A stretch of 64,000 nucleotides of DNA from Methylocystis iwaonis (GCF_027925385.1 NZ_AP027142.1:434001-498000); one strand, 5' to 3'. Positions 25,614 to 35,045 are shown, numbered from the stretch's first letter. A program made the numbers and translations. Notes: generated by a model from the sequence alone, not told the origin.

Positions 25614-28600
25614 TTAACGCTGCTGCGCGGGCTTGTCCGGGGCGCCGGGGGCGCGGTCCTGGAGATTGAACCGCTTGCCGTCGACTTCGATGCTCTGGAT
25701 CGCTGCGCCGTAATCGGCGGCCTTCGGCTTCGATGCGGCCGGTTTCGCCGCCGTTTGCGGACCCGCCTGTCGATGCGCCCGCGCGTCTTCCGCGGCGGCG
25801 GATCCACGTGACGCGGCTCTCGCGCCGCTACCGAGCGACGAGACTCTCGCGGGCGCGCGTGACGTCGATTGCGACGGCGCCTCGCGCGGCGTTTCCTTGA
25901 TGTCGACTTGGCTATCCAATGCGGGAGACGCCATCGAGCTGACGGCGGCGACGCCGGCGGCGGCCATCCCGCGGGAAGGGGGCGAGGCCGCCTGCCGCGC
26001 AGTATTCGTCGTCGAGATGACGGTTCCGAGCTGCTCGGCGTTGAGCGCGACCTGAGTCGATATGGTCGGAGAGCCGGGCGTTGCAATCGCCCAGGGCGGC
26101 GCGGAATTGGGATCGCCGAGCCCGGTGGCGCCGGAAGTCGGCTGCTGCGCGGGGAGTCCTGCGAAGCCAGAGGTCTGCCCGGTGGCGGCGATATCCCAGC
26201 TATTGCCGCTGAAAGTCGCAACTCCCCCCGTGCCTCCGACCAAGCCGCCGGCGCCGAGGGAAAAGACATCTACGCCGGACGTGACCTGTCCCGCAGCGTA
26301 ATTGTCGGTAATGGAGCCGGCGAGTGCAACTCCAACGAGCCCGCCAATGTTATTGACCCATCCGTCGTTGTAGATATTGGACAGCGAAACTGATCTGGTG
26401 ATGACGCCGCCAGTCTCGTCTAGGGCGAAATCATTTACGCCGACGAGCCCGCCTACGGCGCTGATAGGGAAAGGCGATCCAGCAATACTATTCAGAGTAA
26501 TATCGACTTTTGCGAAGCCGTCGCTAATAACGCCGCCCCAGTTGTACCCGACCAGCCCCCCGATAGCGGTATGCGAGTCGCCGCCAAGCGGGTATTGCCA
26601 GGTTGCGTTTATCCAACCGGTTGCCGACGAGTTTTTGATTTCGCCGCCCGGCAACCCAAAACCGAAGTTCATGTTGTATCCGACGAGCCCGCCGATGTGT
26701 TGGGCGTTATAGGTCGTTATCGCGACATTAGCGCGCGAATCCGAGATGGCGCCGGCGTTGATGCCAACGAGGCCGCCCGCGTCTCCTGCATTGACCAACC
26801 CCCCAAATGTGGTCGAAGGCGAGCCCGCGAAAATAAATCCGTTTGCGAAAGAATTATTGATAATGCCGAACATGAAATTGTTGGCGACCAAACCGCCGAT
26901 AGAATCCCTTCCGGCAACGGAGATATCCGTTCCGGAATTGATGATAGAACCGAAATTCGAAGAGACCAGTCCACCGACGCGGGACGAACCCGAAATATAT
27001 CCGCCGTAGGCGTAGGAATTGCTGATCAGGCCCTGGTTCCAAGAGACGAGCGCGGCCGCATTGCCGGCGGCTCGCGGGTCTGCAAGGCCAACTAGGACAT
27101 TGGTATTGACGAGCGTCAGATCACGTACCACCGCCGAGTCGTTGGCCGTCCCGATTAAAGCGTTGGGATTGTTGCCGCTATCATCGGCGATTGTCAGATT
27201 GCGGATCGAATGGCCCATCCCGGCAAGCGTGCCGCTCAGCGTGTAAATCACAGGCCCGCCGAAAACTCTGCTTCCCGCGTCGATGTCGCCATTGAGCGCA
27301 TAGAACCCTGACGCAACGGCGTCCGGATTATCCGCCAAGGCCGCCAGCTCGGCGATTGTGTTGATCAACTGGTATGATTGCCCATTAATCGTCAGCCCGG
27401 CGTTCTGCCCGGTGAGCGAAATGGCGCTAGCGGCGTTTTTGAAAACATAATCTCCGCCAAATTGCAGCGCGAGATTTGCTGAAGCGCCTGTCGCCGTGAG
27501 CGACGAGGCGATGTCGATGTTTCTCGCGGCGTCTAACGTGAGATTTGTCGAGGCCGACCATGCGACGGCGTCCGAGACGCTGATGTCTCCCTCACTTCCC
27601 GTGCCGACGGAACGAATCGTAACATTATTCAGCCCCAACAGGGTCGCGAGCTGCGTTCCGCCGATGTCGCCATTCTGTCCGATCGTGAACCCGTGCGATT
27701 TGATGATCCAATCCCCGGCCCGGCCCGATGGCGCGCTCGTCGTGACGTCGGCGTCTGGCGCAACCGTTACTTTGTTGCCCTTGGTCACGATCTTTCCGCC
27801 ATTGCCGCCCTGTGGCGCCGAGGCGTCCAGGCGACCGCTGACGCGAACCTTCCCGCCGATCGCGGCAAGCTTGATGACGCCGGTGCGCGACGGCCCGCCC
27901 ATGAGGCCCGCCATCGTACGCGCCTGAATCACCCCGGTGTTGTTGACCTGCGCGGAGAGCAAAGCGTCCGCGGCGCGCGCGGTGAGCACGACGCGCCCGC
28001 CGTCGGCTTTGATGACGCCCTTGTTTTCGACAAGCGCGTTCAACGTCCCTTTGTTGACTGTGACGTCCACAAGCGAATTGCCGCCAAAATTGAGTGTGAC
28101 ATTATCGCCCGAAGCGAGGGCCACTGTTCCGAGCGTCGCTTCGATCACACCCTCGTTCGAGACGTTGTTTCCAAGCAGCGCGACATAGCCGCCCGGATTG
28201 GCGGTGATCGCCCCCTGATTGATGACCGATTCCTTGGAGCTACCGGCGAAGACATATTTGCCGGCATTGAAGTCGGCGTTGGAAATGTCGAGCGTCGAGG
28301 CGACGAGTCCGCCGACATTGACCTGTGCGTCCTTCGAAAAAAGAATCCCTGCGGAATTGACGATGAAGACCTGGCCGTTAGCGTGCATTGCGCCTTCGAT
28401 GACGCTTCTTTCGTTGCCCACCACACGATTGAGAATTGTCGAATAGGGCGTGGGTTGATTGAAGTTCACGATCTCGCCGGGCGCGATGGAGAAGCTGCGC
28501 CAATTGACGATCGCGGCGAGCGTATACTGATTGATGGTCATCAGATTGCCCGCAGAGGCAATATCGACCTGCCCTGATACGACTTGCCCGTCGAGAGGAT

Positions 28601-28757
28601 TGGCAAGAGCGGCGTGAGGAGCGGTCGTCAGCGCGCACGCCGCAGCCGTGGAGAAAAGCAATCGTCTCCGGCGCTGCGCCGATAGCGACGCTCTTCCACT
28701 CGAGGATGCCCGGAACATTTGGATGGCCGCGCATCGAGCGGCGACGGAACGGGTCAT
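25614..28757 (-). CDS. TpsA: filamentous hemagglutinin N-terminal domain adhesin with GLUG repeats
   Basis: A 1,047-residue exported protein. ATG 28757 is chosen because TTTGGAG lies before it; the frame could open 8 codons earlier. A long signal peptide ends near LANP. The TPS secretion domain follows (about 55-300): LMTINQYTLAAIVNWRSFSI, ILNRVVGNERSVIEGAMHAN and VFIVNSAGILFSKDA are hallmarks. The middle is a beta-helix, and about residues 590-830 contain GLUG-type repeats (IGGLVGYNMNFG, IGGLVGYNWGGV, VGGLVGVNDFA). The tail is Ala/Pro/Ser-rich. With no protease or toxin domain visible it is probably a surface or released adhesin, exported by the TpsB gene next to it. Confidence 0.9.
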   Translation of the reverse strand: MTRSVAARCAAIQMFRASSSGRASLSAQRRRRLLFSTAAACALTTAPHAALANPLDGQVVSGQVDIASAGNLMTINQYTLAAIVNWRSFSIAPGEIVNFNQPTPYSTILNRVVGNERSVIEGAMHANGQVFIVNSAGILFSKDAQVNVGGLVASTLDISNADFNAGKYVFAGSSKESVINQGAITANPGGYVALLGNNVSNEGVIEATLGTVALASGDNVTLNFGGNSLVDVTVNKGTLNALVENKGVIKADGGRVVLTARAADALLSAQVNNTGVIQARTMAGLMGGPSRTGVIKLAAIGGKVRVSGRLDASAPQGGNGGKIVTKGNKVTVAPDADVTTSAPSGRAGDWIIKSHGFTIGQNGDIGGTQLATLLGLNNVTIRSVGTGSEGDISVSDAVAWSASTNLTLDAARNIDIASSLTATGASANLALQFGGDYVFKNAASAISLTGQNAGLTINGQSYQLINTIAELAALADNPDAVASGFYALNGDIDAGSRVFGGPVIYTLSGTLAGMGHSIRNLTIADDSGNNPNALIGTANDSAVVRDLTLVNTNVLVGLADPRAAGNAAALVSWNQGLISNSYAYGGYISGSSRVGGLVSSNFGSIINSGTDISVAGRDSIGGLVANNFMFGIINNSFANGFIFAGSPSTTFGGLVNAGDAGGLVGINAGAISDSRANVAITTYNAQHIGGLVGYNMNFGFGLPGGEIKNSSATGWINATWQYPLGGDSHTAIGGLVGYNWGGVISDGFAKVDITLNSIAGSPFPISAVGGLVGVNDFALDETGGVITRSVSLSNIYNDGWVNNIGGLVGVALAGSITDNYAAGQVTSGVDVFSLGAGGLVGGTGGVATFSGNSWDIAATGQTSGFAGLPAQQPTSGATGLGDPNSAPPWAIATPGSPTISTQVALNAEQLGTVISTTNTARQAASPPSRGMAAAGVAAVSSMASPALDSQVDIKETPREAPSQSTSRAPARVSSLGSGARAASRGSAAAEDARAHRQAGPQTAAKPAASKPKAADYGAAIQSIEVDGKRFNLQDRAPGAPDKPAQQR

Positions 28758-29264
28758 CTGAAACTCCAAATGACAAAACAACAGCTTAGCGGGTTGCTAG
28801 CGATATAACAAAAATATATATCGACAGAAAAGTTATCTGCAAAGCCTATAATTTTTGCGGTCAGGCTCGCGCCGTACGCAGTTGCAGCACAATTTTCGAT
28901 CTTGATCACTGCCGTTCGTTATATAATGTTAAGATATAACTGCAGGTCGATCGCGATGGCGGCGTGCACATTATTGCTGTGTGAGGGCGCGCGCGATTTA
29001 GGGGGCTGTGAGATGAGTGCAGGGTAGCAAAACCAATAGGATAGGCGTGCTCTACTGTGCGCTGGGATCGGCGCCTCTCAGGTAGCCGCCAACTCCCGGC
29101 CGACGGCATTCCGATGCCCCAACACTTTGCGTTTCAACTATCGACACGCGAGCGCTTCGATCCGAGGCGGCCGTTTGTTGTGACGGACGATCGCGTCCGT
29201 CGATCGGCGTTCGACGCCAGCGTCGAACTGCAAACTCGGGCGTGAAAATTTGAAGGATATGTTG
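28758..29264. other. AT-richer divergent intergenic region between TpsA and the ModA-like genes
   Basis: About 500 bases with lower GC than the rest of the window (for example AAAAATATATATCG near 28808-28821). It must hold the promoters of the secretion operon (minus strand) and of the ModA-like genes (plus strand). I find no gene with a convincing ribosome binding site; the short minus-strand frames near 28906-29558 look like shadows. Confidence 0.4.
28918..28940. promoter_or_regulatory. Small inverted repeat in the divergent region
   Basis: GTTATAT (28918-28924) and ATATAAC (28934-28940) form a perfect seven-base inverted repeat with a nine-base spacer. It lies in the AT-rich divergent region and is placed where a regulator could control either operon. 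It is not a motif I know, so it is only a candidate operator. Confidence 0.25.
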
Positions 29265-30074
29265 ATGCTGAAAGAAAAACTCGTACGCCTCGCAATTGGC
29301 GCCGCCGCTTTCGCCTTGTCCTGCGCCAACGCCAAAGCAGCGACGACGATCACAGTCGCTGTGACGCCGACGGCGGCAACCGCCATCGTCGATCTCGTCG
29401 CAGATTTCGTAAATGCAAACCCGACGTATAACGTCGCCGTCGTCGGCGCGCCGGATAGTCTCTCGAAGGACGCTATTGTCGCCGGCGGCGCCGCGGGCCC
29501 GTATGATCTGTTGTTGGCCCAGTCCTATCTCGTTCCTGCGGGTTTGAAATACCTTCATCCCACCCTCGTCTCAGGGGACCCCTTTCCCTTCGCGAAGGAT
29601 ACGCTCGTCCTTTATTCGACGACCGTCGATATCAGTGGCGGTATTCCTCTTCAGCTCCAGGCATTTTCCTTGCCGGACCCCGCCACTCTGGATCCTTATG
29701 GCGTGGCTGCGGTTCAAGCCATGGGAGCCGAATATCTTTATGCGCTTTCCAAAAAACTGCCCATTAAAACGGCCGACGCGGGCGGTTCCTATGCGCGGGT
29801 CGAATATATGGGAACGGCTTACGGCTTTACCGGAAAATCCCAAATCTGCACCGCCGCTACGGGCGTCGAAGCATATGAGCCAGGCAGCTTCCATCACGAA
29901 TATGTGCTTGGGCAGAATTATGTGACCGACATCGTGTTGGCGGGCATCAAGATCGCACGCACGCGCAGCGCCGATCAGGAAACCGCGCTGACCGCCTTCG
30001 TCAATTTTCTGACCAGCGCACAGGCAAAAGCCCTTCAAGATCATTGCTACAAACTGCCGAGCGCCGCCCAATAA
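29265..30074 (+). CDS. ModA-like periplasmic binding protein (first of a tandem pair)
   Basis: A 269-residue exported protein. The ATG at 29265 (MLKEKLVRLA) has GAAGGA seven bases upstream, better than the ATG at 29259. The signal peptide ends near NAKA. The mature protein has the type II binding-protein fold of the molybdate-binding ModA group: opening TITVAVTPTAATAIVDLVAD, a PYDLLLAQSYLVP segment and YVTDIVLAGIKIA near the end. Exactly two cysteines remain in the mature part (SQICTAA and QDHCYKL), likely a disulfide. No permease or ATPase gene is near. A second, related gene follows. The ligand is unknown. Confidence 0.75.
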   Translation: MLKEKLVRLAIGAAAFALSCANAKAATTITVAVTPTAATAIVDLVADFVNANPTYNVAVVGAPDSLSKDAIVAGGAAGPYDLLLAQSYLVPAGLKYLHPTLVSGDPFPFAKDTLVLYSTTVDISGGIPLQLQAFSLPDPATLDPYGVAAVQAMGAEYLYALSKKLPIKTADAGGSYARVEYMGTAYGFTGKSQICTAATGVEAYEPGSFHHEYVLGQNYVTDIVLAGIKIARTRSADQETALTAFVNFLTSAQAKALQDHCYKLPSAAQ

Positions 30075-30174
30075 GAAGAGTGTAGGGCACAGAAAGAGAT
30101 GGGAGCGACCATCTCATCGAGAGCCCTATTCACCAAGAACGTCTCATTCCGAATTGCTGAGAAGGAAAACAGTT

Positions 30175-31017
30175 ATGTCCTCAATGAAGCTCAAGGCGGC
30201 GGCGCTATCCGCTTTCGTTTTTACGACTCTGGCGAGTCCTTACGCACATGCGGCAAGCATCAAAGTGGCGGTCGCGGCCAACTTCACCGCGACATTGGCG
30301 CAACTCATCAATGTATTCACGCAGTTATATCCAAGTGTCTCTGTAACGTATGCGTCTGATTCATCTGGCAATCTGCAGACTCAGATCATCAATCACACGG
30401 TCGCATATGATTTGTTCTTGTCGGCTGATCAGTCGCGCCCGCAGACGCTCGCGACGAGCTATCCCTCGCTCGTGATCGGAAGCCCGTTTCTCTACTCCGT
30501 CGGCGAGCTCGAGCTTTGGTCCAAGACAGTCGATATTAGCGCTGGTCTGCCAAGCCCGATCCCGGTGGATATTGTGCTCGCTGATCCGAACAAGGCGCCT
30601 TATGGAACCGCTGCGGCACAAGTGCTCAGCGCGAGCCCGTGGTCCATTACATGGACGCCCGGAAGCGCCTACCCTCCGTCAGGCACGGCCCATGTATTCA
30701 CGAAATCAAATATCGGCCAAACATATTCAGCGATCAACGACGGCGCCTACGCCTATGGCTTCGTGCACCAATCCGCCATCTGCAAGCTCGTGGGCGGCGT
30801 GAAAACCTTCACCCAGCCGGGCGGATACCACCATACCTATCCGTACAATGACACAACGTACCCGCACAGCCAAATCTCTCAATACGGCATCAAAATCGTC
30901 AATTCAGCCCGCACTTCAGCAGACGACACGGCGCTCACCAACTTCGTCAACTTCATAACCGCCAATACATCAGGAACGAACATCATCAAATCCTACTGCT
31001 ACTCATTGACATTGTAG
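30175..31017 (+). CDS. ModA-like periplasmic binding protein (second of a tandem pair)
   Basis: A 280-residue exported protein starting at ATG 30175 with GAAGGAAAAC upstream. A signal peptide (ending YAHA) precedes SIKVAVAANFTATLAQLINV, the ModA-type start, and AYDLFLSADQSRPQTLA, the ligand-loop region. Like its neighbour it has only two mature cysteines (SAICKLVGG and KSYCYSL) in the same places, so the two are paralogues by duplication. It differs from classical ModA by long insertions (PGGYHHTYPYNDTTYPH, about 228-244). No modB or modC is present. A GC-rich hairpin follows its stop. Confidence 0.78.
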   Translation: MSSMKLKAAALSAFVFTTLASPYAHAASIKVAVAANFTATLAQLINVFTQLYPSVSVTYASDSSGNLQTQIINHTVAYDLFLSADQSRPQTLATSYPSLVIGSPFLYSVGELELWSKTVDISAGLPSPIPVDIVLADPNKAPYGTAAAQVLSASPWSITWTPGSAYPPSGTAHVFTKSNIGQTYSAINDGAYAYGFVHQSAICKLVGGVKTFTQPGGYHHTYPYNDTTYPHSQISQYGIKIVNSARTSADDTALTNFVNFITANTSGTNIIKSYCYSLTL

Positions 31018-31028
31018 CCGATCGCATT

Positions 31029-31057
31029 GGCCGCCGCCGGTGCTACTGGCGGCGGCC
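31029..31057. terminator. GC-rich hairpin after the ModA-like pair
   Basis: GGCCGCCGCC (31029-31038) pairs perfectly with GGCGGCGGCC (31048-31057) around a nine-base loop, 11 bases after the stop of the second ModA-like gene. It lacks a T-run, so it may stabilise the transcript end more than terminate. Confidence 0.5.
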
Positions 31058-31179
31058 ACCTCATCACGCAGTGGCTTTCGATCTTTTCGCTCCCAATCGC
31101 GCCATCGAGGAGATGGGCGACCACGGTCGCTCGAGGGCCTCTTACCTTTCCAGTCCCGAGTTCTCAGTGAGGGGAACAG

Positions 31180-32079
31180 ATGAAAAAACTTGCCGCTTTG
31201 CTTTGCGCCCTTGCTTTGAACCAAGGACCGGCGCTCGCCGCCGATCTCATTCGCAAGGGCCCGCAAATTCTTCCGCCTCCTCCTCCGCCGAGCTGGGCTG
31301 GATTTCATGTTGGGCTAAACGGCGGCTATGCTTGGGCCGATAATCCCAACATCCAGATTTCGTCCCTCCCCTTGCCTCCGCCACCTCTCGTTACGCCGCA
31401 AGGCGCCGTGGCGTGGGCCGATCGCTTCGCCTTGGGCGCCTCCGGATCCATTGCAGGCGTGAGAAGCGGGGGATTTATCGGCGGCGGACAGCTTGGCTAC
31501 GACGCTTTGATAACGCCTCATATAGTCGCTGGCGTCGAAGCGGACTTCCAGGGCGTTCTCGGCGCCACGGGCAGCGCGTTCGTCTCGAATGCGACCACGC
31601 AGCTCCATCCCGCCTCACGGCTCGACTATCTCGGAACCGTTCGCGCCCGCCTAGGCTATCTCTTGACCTCCGACTTCCTCCTTTATGCGACCGGAGGCGC
31701 GGCTTATGGCGGCGCGTCCTCGAGCATGTCGATCTTTCAACCCGCCCAAGGGGTGATTGGCGGCGTCGGGACCGGCGCCGCCAGCTCGACGCGTTTCGGC
31801 TGGACCGCCGGCGCTGGGGGCGAGTGGATGTTCTGGCAGAATTTGTCCGTGAAAATGGAGTATCTCCATTACGATATTGGCTCAATTGGATCATCACTTA
31901 TTGCAACAAGTGGCGCGTATGATCCAAATTATTTGATTCTTGTCCCTGCGGACTGGGACATGGTTTACCCATACACCTACCTTACGGCTAAATCACATAC
32001 GCATTATAGCGGTAATATTATTCGCGCTGGCGTCAATTACTATTTCAATTGGAATCCGCCATTGCTTTCGAAACTTTGA
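31180..32079 (+). CDS. Omp25/Omp31-like outer membrane beta-barrel protein
   Basis: A 299-residue protein with a signal peptide (about 1-21, ending ALAA). A proline-rich stretch (ILPPPPPPSWAGFHVGLNGG) leads into an eight-stranded barrel. Features typical of the family are GFIGGGQLGYD, VAGVEADFQG, TVRARLGYLLTSDFLLYATG and a strand rich in aromatic residues at the end (RAGVNYYFNW). It probably anchors peptidoglycan or stabilises the outer membrane. Its barrel is closely similar in plan to the C-terminal domain of the next gene's product (residues about 595-832), which suggests common origin. Confidence 0.85.
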   Translation: MKKLAALLCALALNQGPALAADLIRKGPQILPPPPPPSWAGFHVGLNGGYAWADNPNIQISSLPLPPPPLVTPQGAVAWADRFALGASGSIAGVRSGGFIGGGQLGYDALITPHIVAGVEADFQGVLGATGSAFVSNATTQLHPASRLDYLGTVRARLGYLLTSDFLLYATGGAAYGGASSSMSIFQPAQGVIGGVGTGAASSTRFGWTAGAGGEWMFWQNLSVKMEYLHYDIGSIGSSLIATSGAYDPNYLILVPADWDMVYPYTYLTAKSHTHYSGNIIRAGVNYYFNWNPPLLSKL

Positions 32080-32119
32080 TTGCAGCTCATTACCTCGAAT
32101 CTGAAAAAGGCCTGTCGTC

Positions 32120-34618
32120 ATGGCGTCGCGTAATTCCTGCCTGTGGATGAAGTCGGTTGCATTGGGTGTCGTATTGGCGTCTGCCTCCTCGGGCGCGTCG
32201 GCGGCGTCTGCTGGAAGTGAAGCCGCGCCGTCGAAATCCCAAAGTAACGACCCTGCGAAGGGCGCCACGAAACGCGCTCCCCAAGCCGTGGTAAAGACGG
32301 CTCCGCCTGCCTCAAAGGCCGGCCCTGCGCCCGTAGAGGAGAAAAAAAGCTATTACATGCCCACACGCGGTTATCGATTGGAGCCGCAGCCGGACATCCC
32401 GCCCTATGTGCGAAATCTCGGCAAGACATATAAGCAATTCGAAGGCATCGACTGGCTGAACGTCGGTCTCGATTCGCGCACGAGATTCGAATATCGCAAA
32501 AATGATTATCGACCTTGGACCGACACGTCGACGAATCCGGCGTCGTCCAAACGACGATATTTCCCGAACTCTCTGTGGCTGCTGCGCACACGCGCCTATA
32601 TCGGCGTCAAGGACATCCTCGATCCCTTCCGCTTCGTCGTGGAATTTCAGGATTCGCGCGCCTTCAACAGCATCTATGAGCTGCAGGGACAGGAAATCAA
32701 CGAAACGGACCTCATCTCGGGTTATGGCGAACTTTATTTCAAGGACGCTTTCGGCGGGGACGACCGCGGAAATGACCGTCCGCTGTCGGTGCGCGCGGGC
32801 CGTTTCCATCTCGAGCTCGTCGATCGCCGCTTGATCGCCGAAAACGAATTTCGCAACACCACAAACACATTCGATGGGCTTCGCATCAAGATCGGCAAAC
32901 GCGACAATGATTGGGACCTCGATAATTTCGCGATGCGGCCGGTGGTCCGCTTACCCTATGAATTCGACCGCCCCGATTGGCAGAACTGGGTTTACGGCAG
33001 CGTGCTGAGCGTGCGCCGGTGGTCGGAGTTCGCGACGATCCAGCCTTATTTCATCGGGCGTAAACAATATGGCGACCCGTCGAGCGCCTCGGCGGCGAGT
33101 AGAGTGAGCCGCGAGACATATTCGCCGGGACTGCGCCTCTACGGCGTCCTCGGCAACTTCGACTATGATGTCGACGTCACCAAACAGTTCGGGCAGATCG
33201 GCGAGTATCAGCCGTTTGGCGGCACGTCCTTGCTGAAGAGCGTGCGCCTCGACGCCATCGCCTATGCCTTCGAGGCGGGCTACACCTATGTCGATCATCC
33301 CTGGAAGCCACGAATAAGCGTCAATTACGCCTATGGCTCCGGCGACAAGAGTCCCTACGACAACGCCAATCAGACGCTTGACATTCTCTACGGCTTCAAT
33401 CAGCCCTTCTCGCGGAACGACTATTTCGCCTGGAACAACGTCAAAGCGCCGAAAATCCGCCTAGAGTTCACGCCGACAAAGAATCTTCAAATCGACACGG
33501 CTTTCGGCGGTTTCTGGCTCGCGAGCACGGCCGCCGCATGGGACCGCGCCAATCTCTATGCGCCGCTCGGCAATAGAGGCGGCTACCTGGGTTCCGAAGT
33601 GGACGTTCGCGTGCGCTACAAGCTGTCGCAATACATCAATCTGACCGCGAGCTACGCCCGCTTCTGGCCGGGCTCTTTTCCGTCGAGCTTCGGGCCGCCC
33701 GTTGTTGCACAGACCTATTTTCCGCAATCCTTTCGCGGGCAAACCACCACGACAAACGGTCTGACCGCGCAGCCGACCGACTTCTTCTATCTCGAAGCGA
33801 CGGCGAACGCTTTCGGCGACGGTCAGCCGATCACGAGCAATCCCGCCCAGGATGTCGCCGGGATTTTCCGCGCTGAACCATCGAGCCTGGCTACGCCGAC
33901 GTGGCGCGATTTCTATGTCGGGCTCAATGGCGGCGGGGCCTGGTCGAGCCCGAGATCAACGGTTTCTGTTGGGCCGATCAGCAGAGCGCAGCCGAGCCTG
34001 CCTGTCGCGGCGACGTCGAATATGCTCCCGACCAATTTCGAACTCTCGGGATTTCTCGGCGGCGGGCAAATTGGGTGGAACCGGAAATTCAAAACCAATG
34101 TCGTCGCTGGCCTCGAAACGGATTTACATGGCGTCAGCGGAAATACCGACAGGAAGGACCAGGCGACAAAAGCCTGGTCGATCGGCAACACTTTCGTCAA
34201 TTACGGCGTGCGCTCGGCGACCTTGAATTTTCTCGGCACTGCCCGCGGCCGTCTCGGCTATCTCGCGACGCCTTCGGTGCTGCTTTATGGAACAGGCGGC
34301 CTCGCTTATGGCGGCGTCACCTCCAATGCTGCGCTTTTTACCTACCGGGTGGGCGGCTTTACAATAACCCAAGGCAATCCGCTGAATCAGGAGACGCGCA
34401 TTGGGTGGACGGCCGGGGGCGGGCTCGAATGGGCGCTCTCGCCGAATTGGAGCGCGAAGGCGGAATATCTCCATTACGACCTCGGAACGGCGACAGCCAT
34501 GGCCCCGGTATTCCACCCGAGCGGGTTCTATGGTTATGGCGTGCTCAGCCAGACCAAGTTCGACGGCAATGTCGTCCACGCCGGCGTCAATCGGCATTTC
34601 GATATGAGCTCGAAATAG
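32120..34618 (+). CDS. Double-barrel outer membrane protein: alginate-export domain fused to Omp25-like barrel
   Basis: An 832-residue protein. After a signal peptide (ending SAASAG near 33) and a Pro/Lys-rich linker comes an AlgE/alginate-export-type barrel (about 105-590), with WLNVGLDSRTRFEYRKNDYR, LSVRAGRFHLELVDRRLIAE and YINLTASYARFWPGSFPSSF. A second barrel of the Omp25/opacity type fills about 595-832: WRDFYVGLNGGGAWSSP, FLGGGQIGWNRKFKTNVVAG, and a final strand VHAGVNRHFDMSSK. The reading frame is unbroken, with no internal start of its own at the join. Two complete outer membrane barrels in one chain are rare. It follows the Omp25-like gene by 40 bases on the same strand. Confidence 0.85.
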   Translation: MASRNSCLWMKSVALGVVLASASSGASAASAGSEAAPSKSQSNDPAKGATKRAPQAVVKTAPPASKAGPAPVEEKKSYYMPTRGYRLEPQPDIPPYVRNLGKTYKQFEGIDWLNVGLDSRTRFEYRKNDYRPWTDTSTNPASSKRRYFPNSLWLLRTRAYIGVKDILDPFRFVVEFQDSRAFNSIYELQGQEINETDLISGYGELYFKDAFGGDDRGNDRPLSVRAGRFHLELVDRRLIAENEFRNTTNTFDGLRIKIGKRDNDWDLDNFAMRPVVRLPYEFDRPDWQNWVYGSVLSVRRWSEFATIQPYFIGRKQYGDPSSASAASRVSRETYSPGLRLYGVLGNFDYDVDVTKQFGQIGEYQPFGGTSLLKSVRLDAIAYAFEAGYTYVDHPWKPRISVNYAYGSGDKSPYDNANQTLDILYGFNQPFSRNDYFAWNNVKAPKIRLEFTPTKNLQIDTAFGGFWLASTAAAWDRANLYAPLGNRGGYLGSEVDVRVRYKLSQYINLTASYARFWPGSFPSSFGPPVVAQTYFPQSFRGQTTTTNGLTAQPTDFFYLEATANAFGDGQPITSNPAQDVAGIFRAEPSSLATPTWRDFYVGLNGGGAWSSPRSTVSVGPISRAQPSLPVAATSNMLPTNFELSGFLGGGQIGWNRKFKTNVVAGLETDLHGVSGNTDRKDQATKAWSIGNTFVNYGVRSATLNFLGTARGRLGYLATPSVLLYGTGGLAYGGVTSNAALFTYRVGGFTITQGNPLNQETRIGWTAGGGLEWALSPNWSAKAEYLHYDLGTATAMAPVFHPSGFYGYGVLSQTKFDGNVVHAGVNRHFDMSSK

Positions 34619-34650
34619 GCTTCGAGTGACCGCGGTCGCGGGACGGATAC

Positions 34651-34890
34651 CATTTCCGTTTAAACAGCTCGCATCGGCGCGTGTCATTCCCGGCGGACTG
34701 AAAGCCCCCTCAAGAGCGCTGGTTTTGCCCAGAGCCCGTCATTGCGAGCGAAGCGAAACAATCCAGGGCCGCGATGCGGCGCTGGATTGCTTCGTCGGCT
34801 CCGCCTCCTCGCAATGACGGCGGTGAGTCCCTGTGTGTCCGGCGCGAGCGTCGGGGATGGCGCCGAACCAATCGAGCGGCTCTCCTATGA
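34651..34890. repeat. Composite repeat: family A interrupted by family D
   Basis: The left part of family A (CATTTCCGTTTAAACAGCTC to GGTTTTGCCCAGAGCCC) is interrupted at 34738-34818 by an 81-base family D palindrome (GTCATTGCGAGCGAAGCG to GCAATGAC). It then continues as GGCGGTGAGTCCCTGTGTG and the right part of family A. The same junctions recur at 40690-40893 and 61596-61805. Confidence 0.85.
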
Positions 34891-35045
34891 CCTTGGGAGG
34901 GCGTCTGTCTGGATGGCGCGGCCTTCAGAGGATGAAAAAGCCGCCCTGCCGCAGATCGCCGCGCTGCATGCGCGCGATCGGAACGACGACGCTTGGCGGG
35001 ATGCCCTGCGCGTCGCCGGCCATACAGGGCGCGCGTTTGGAAGCA

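Noticed and set aside
29052..29558. Minus-strand frame in the divergent region near 29052-29558
   Set aside because: It overlaps the signal peptide and first part of the ModA-like gene in antisense and has no family-like sequence or ribosome site.
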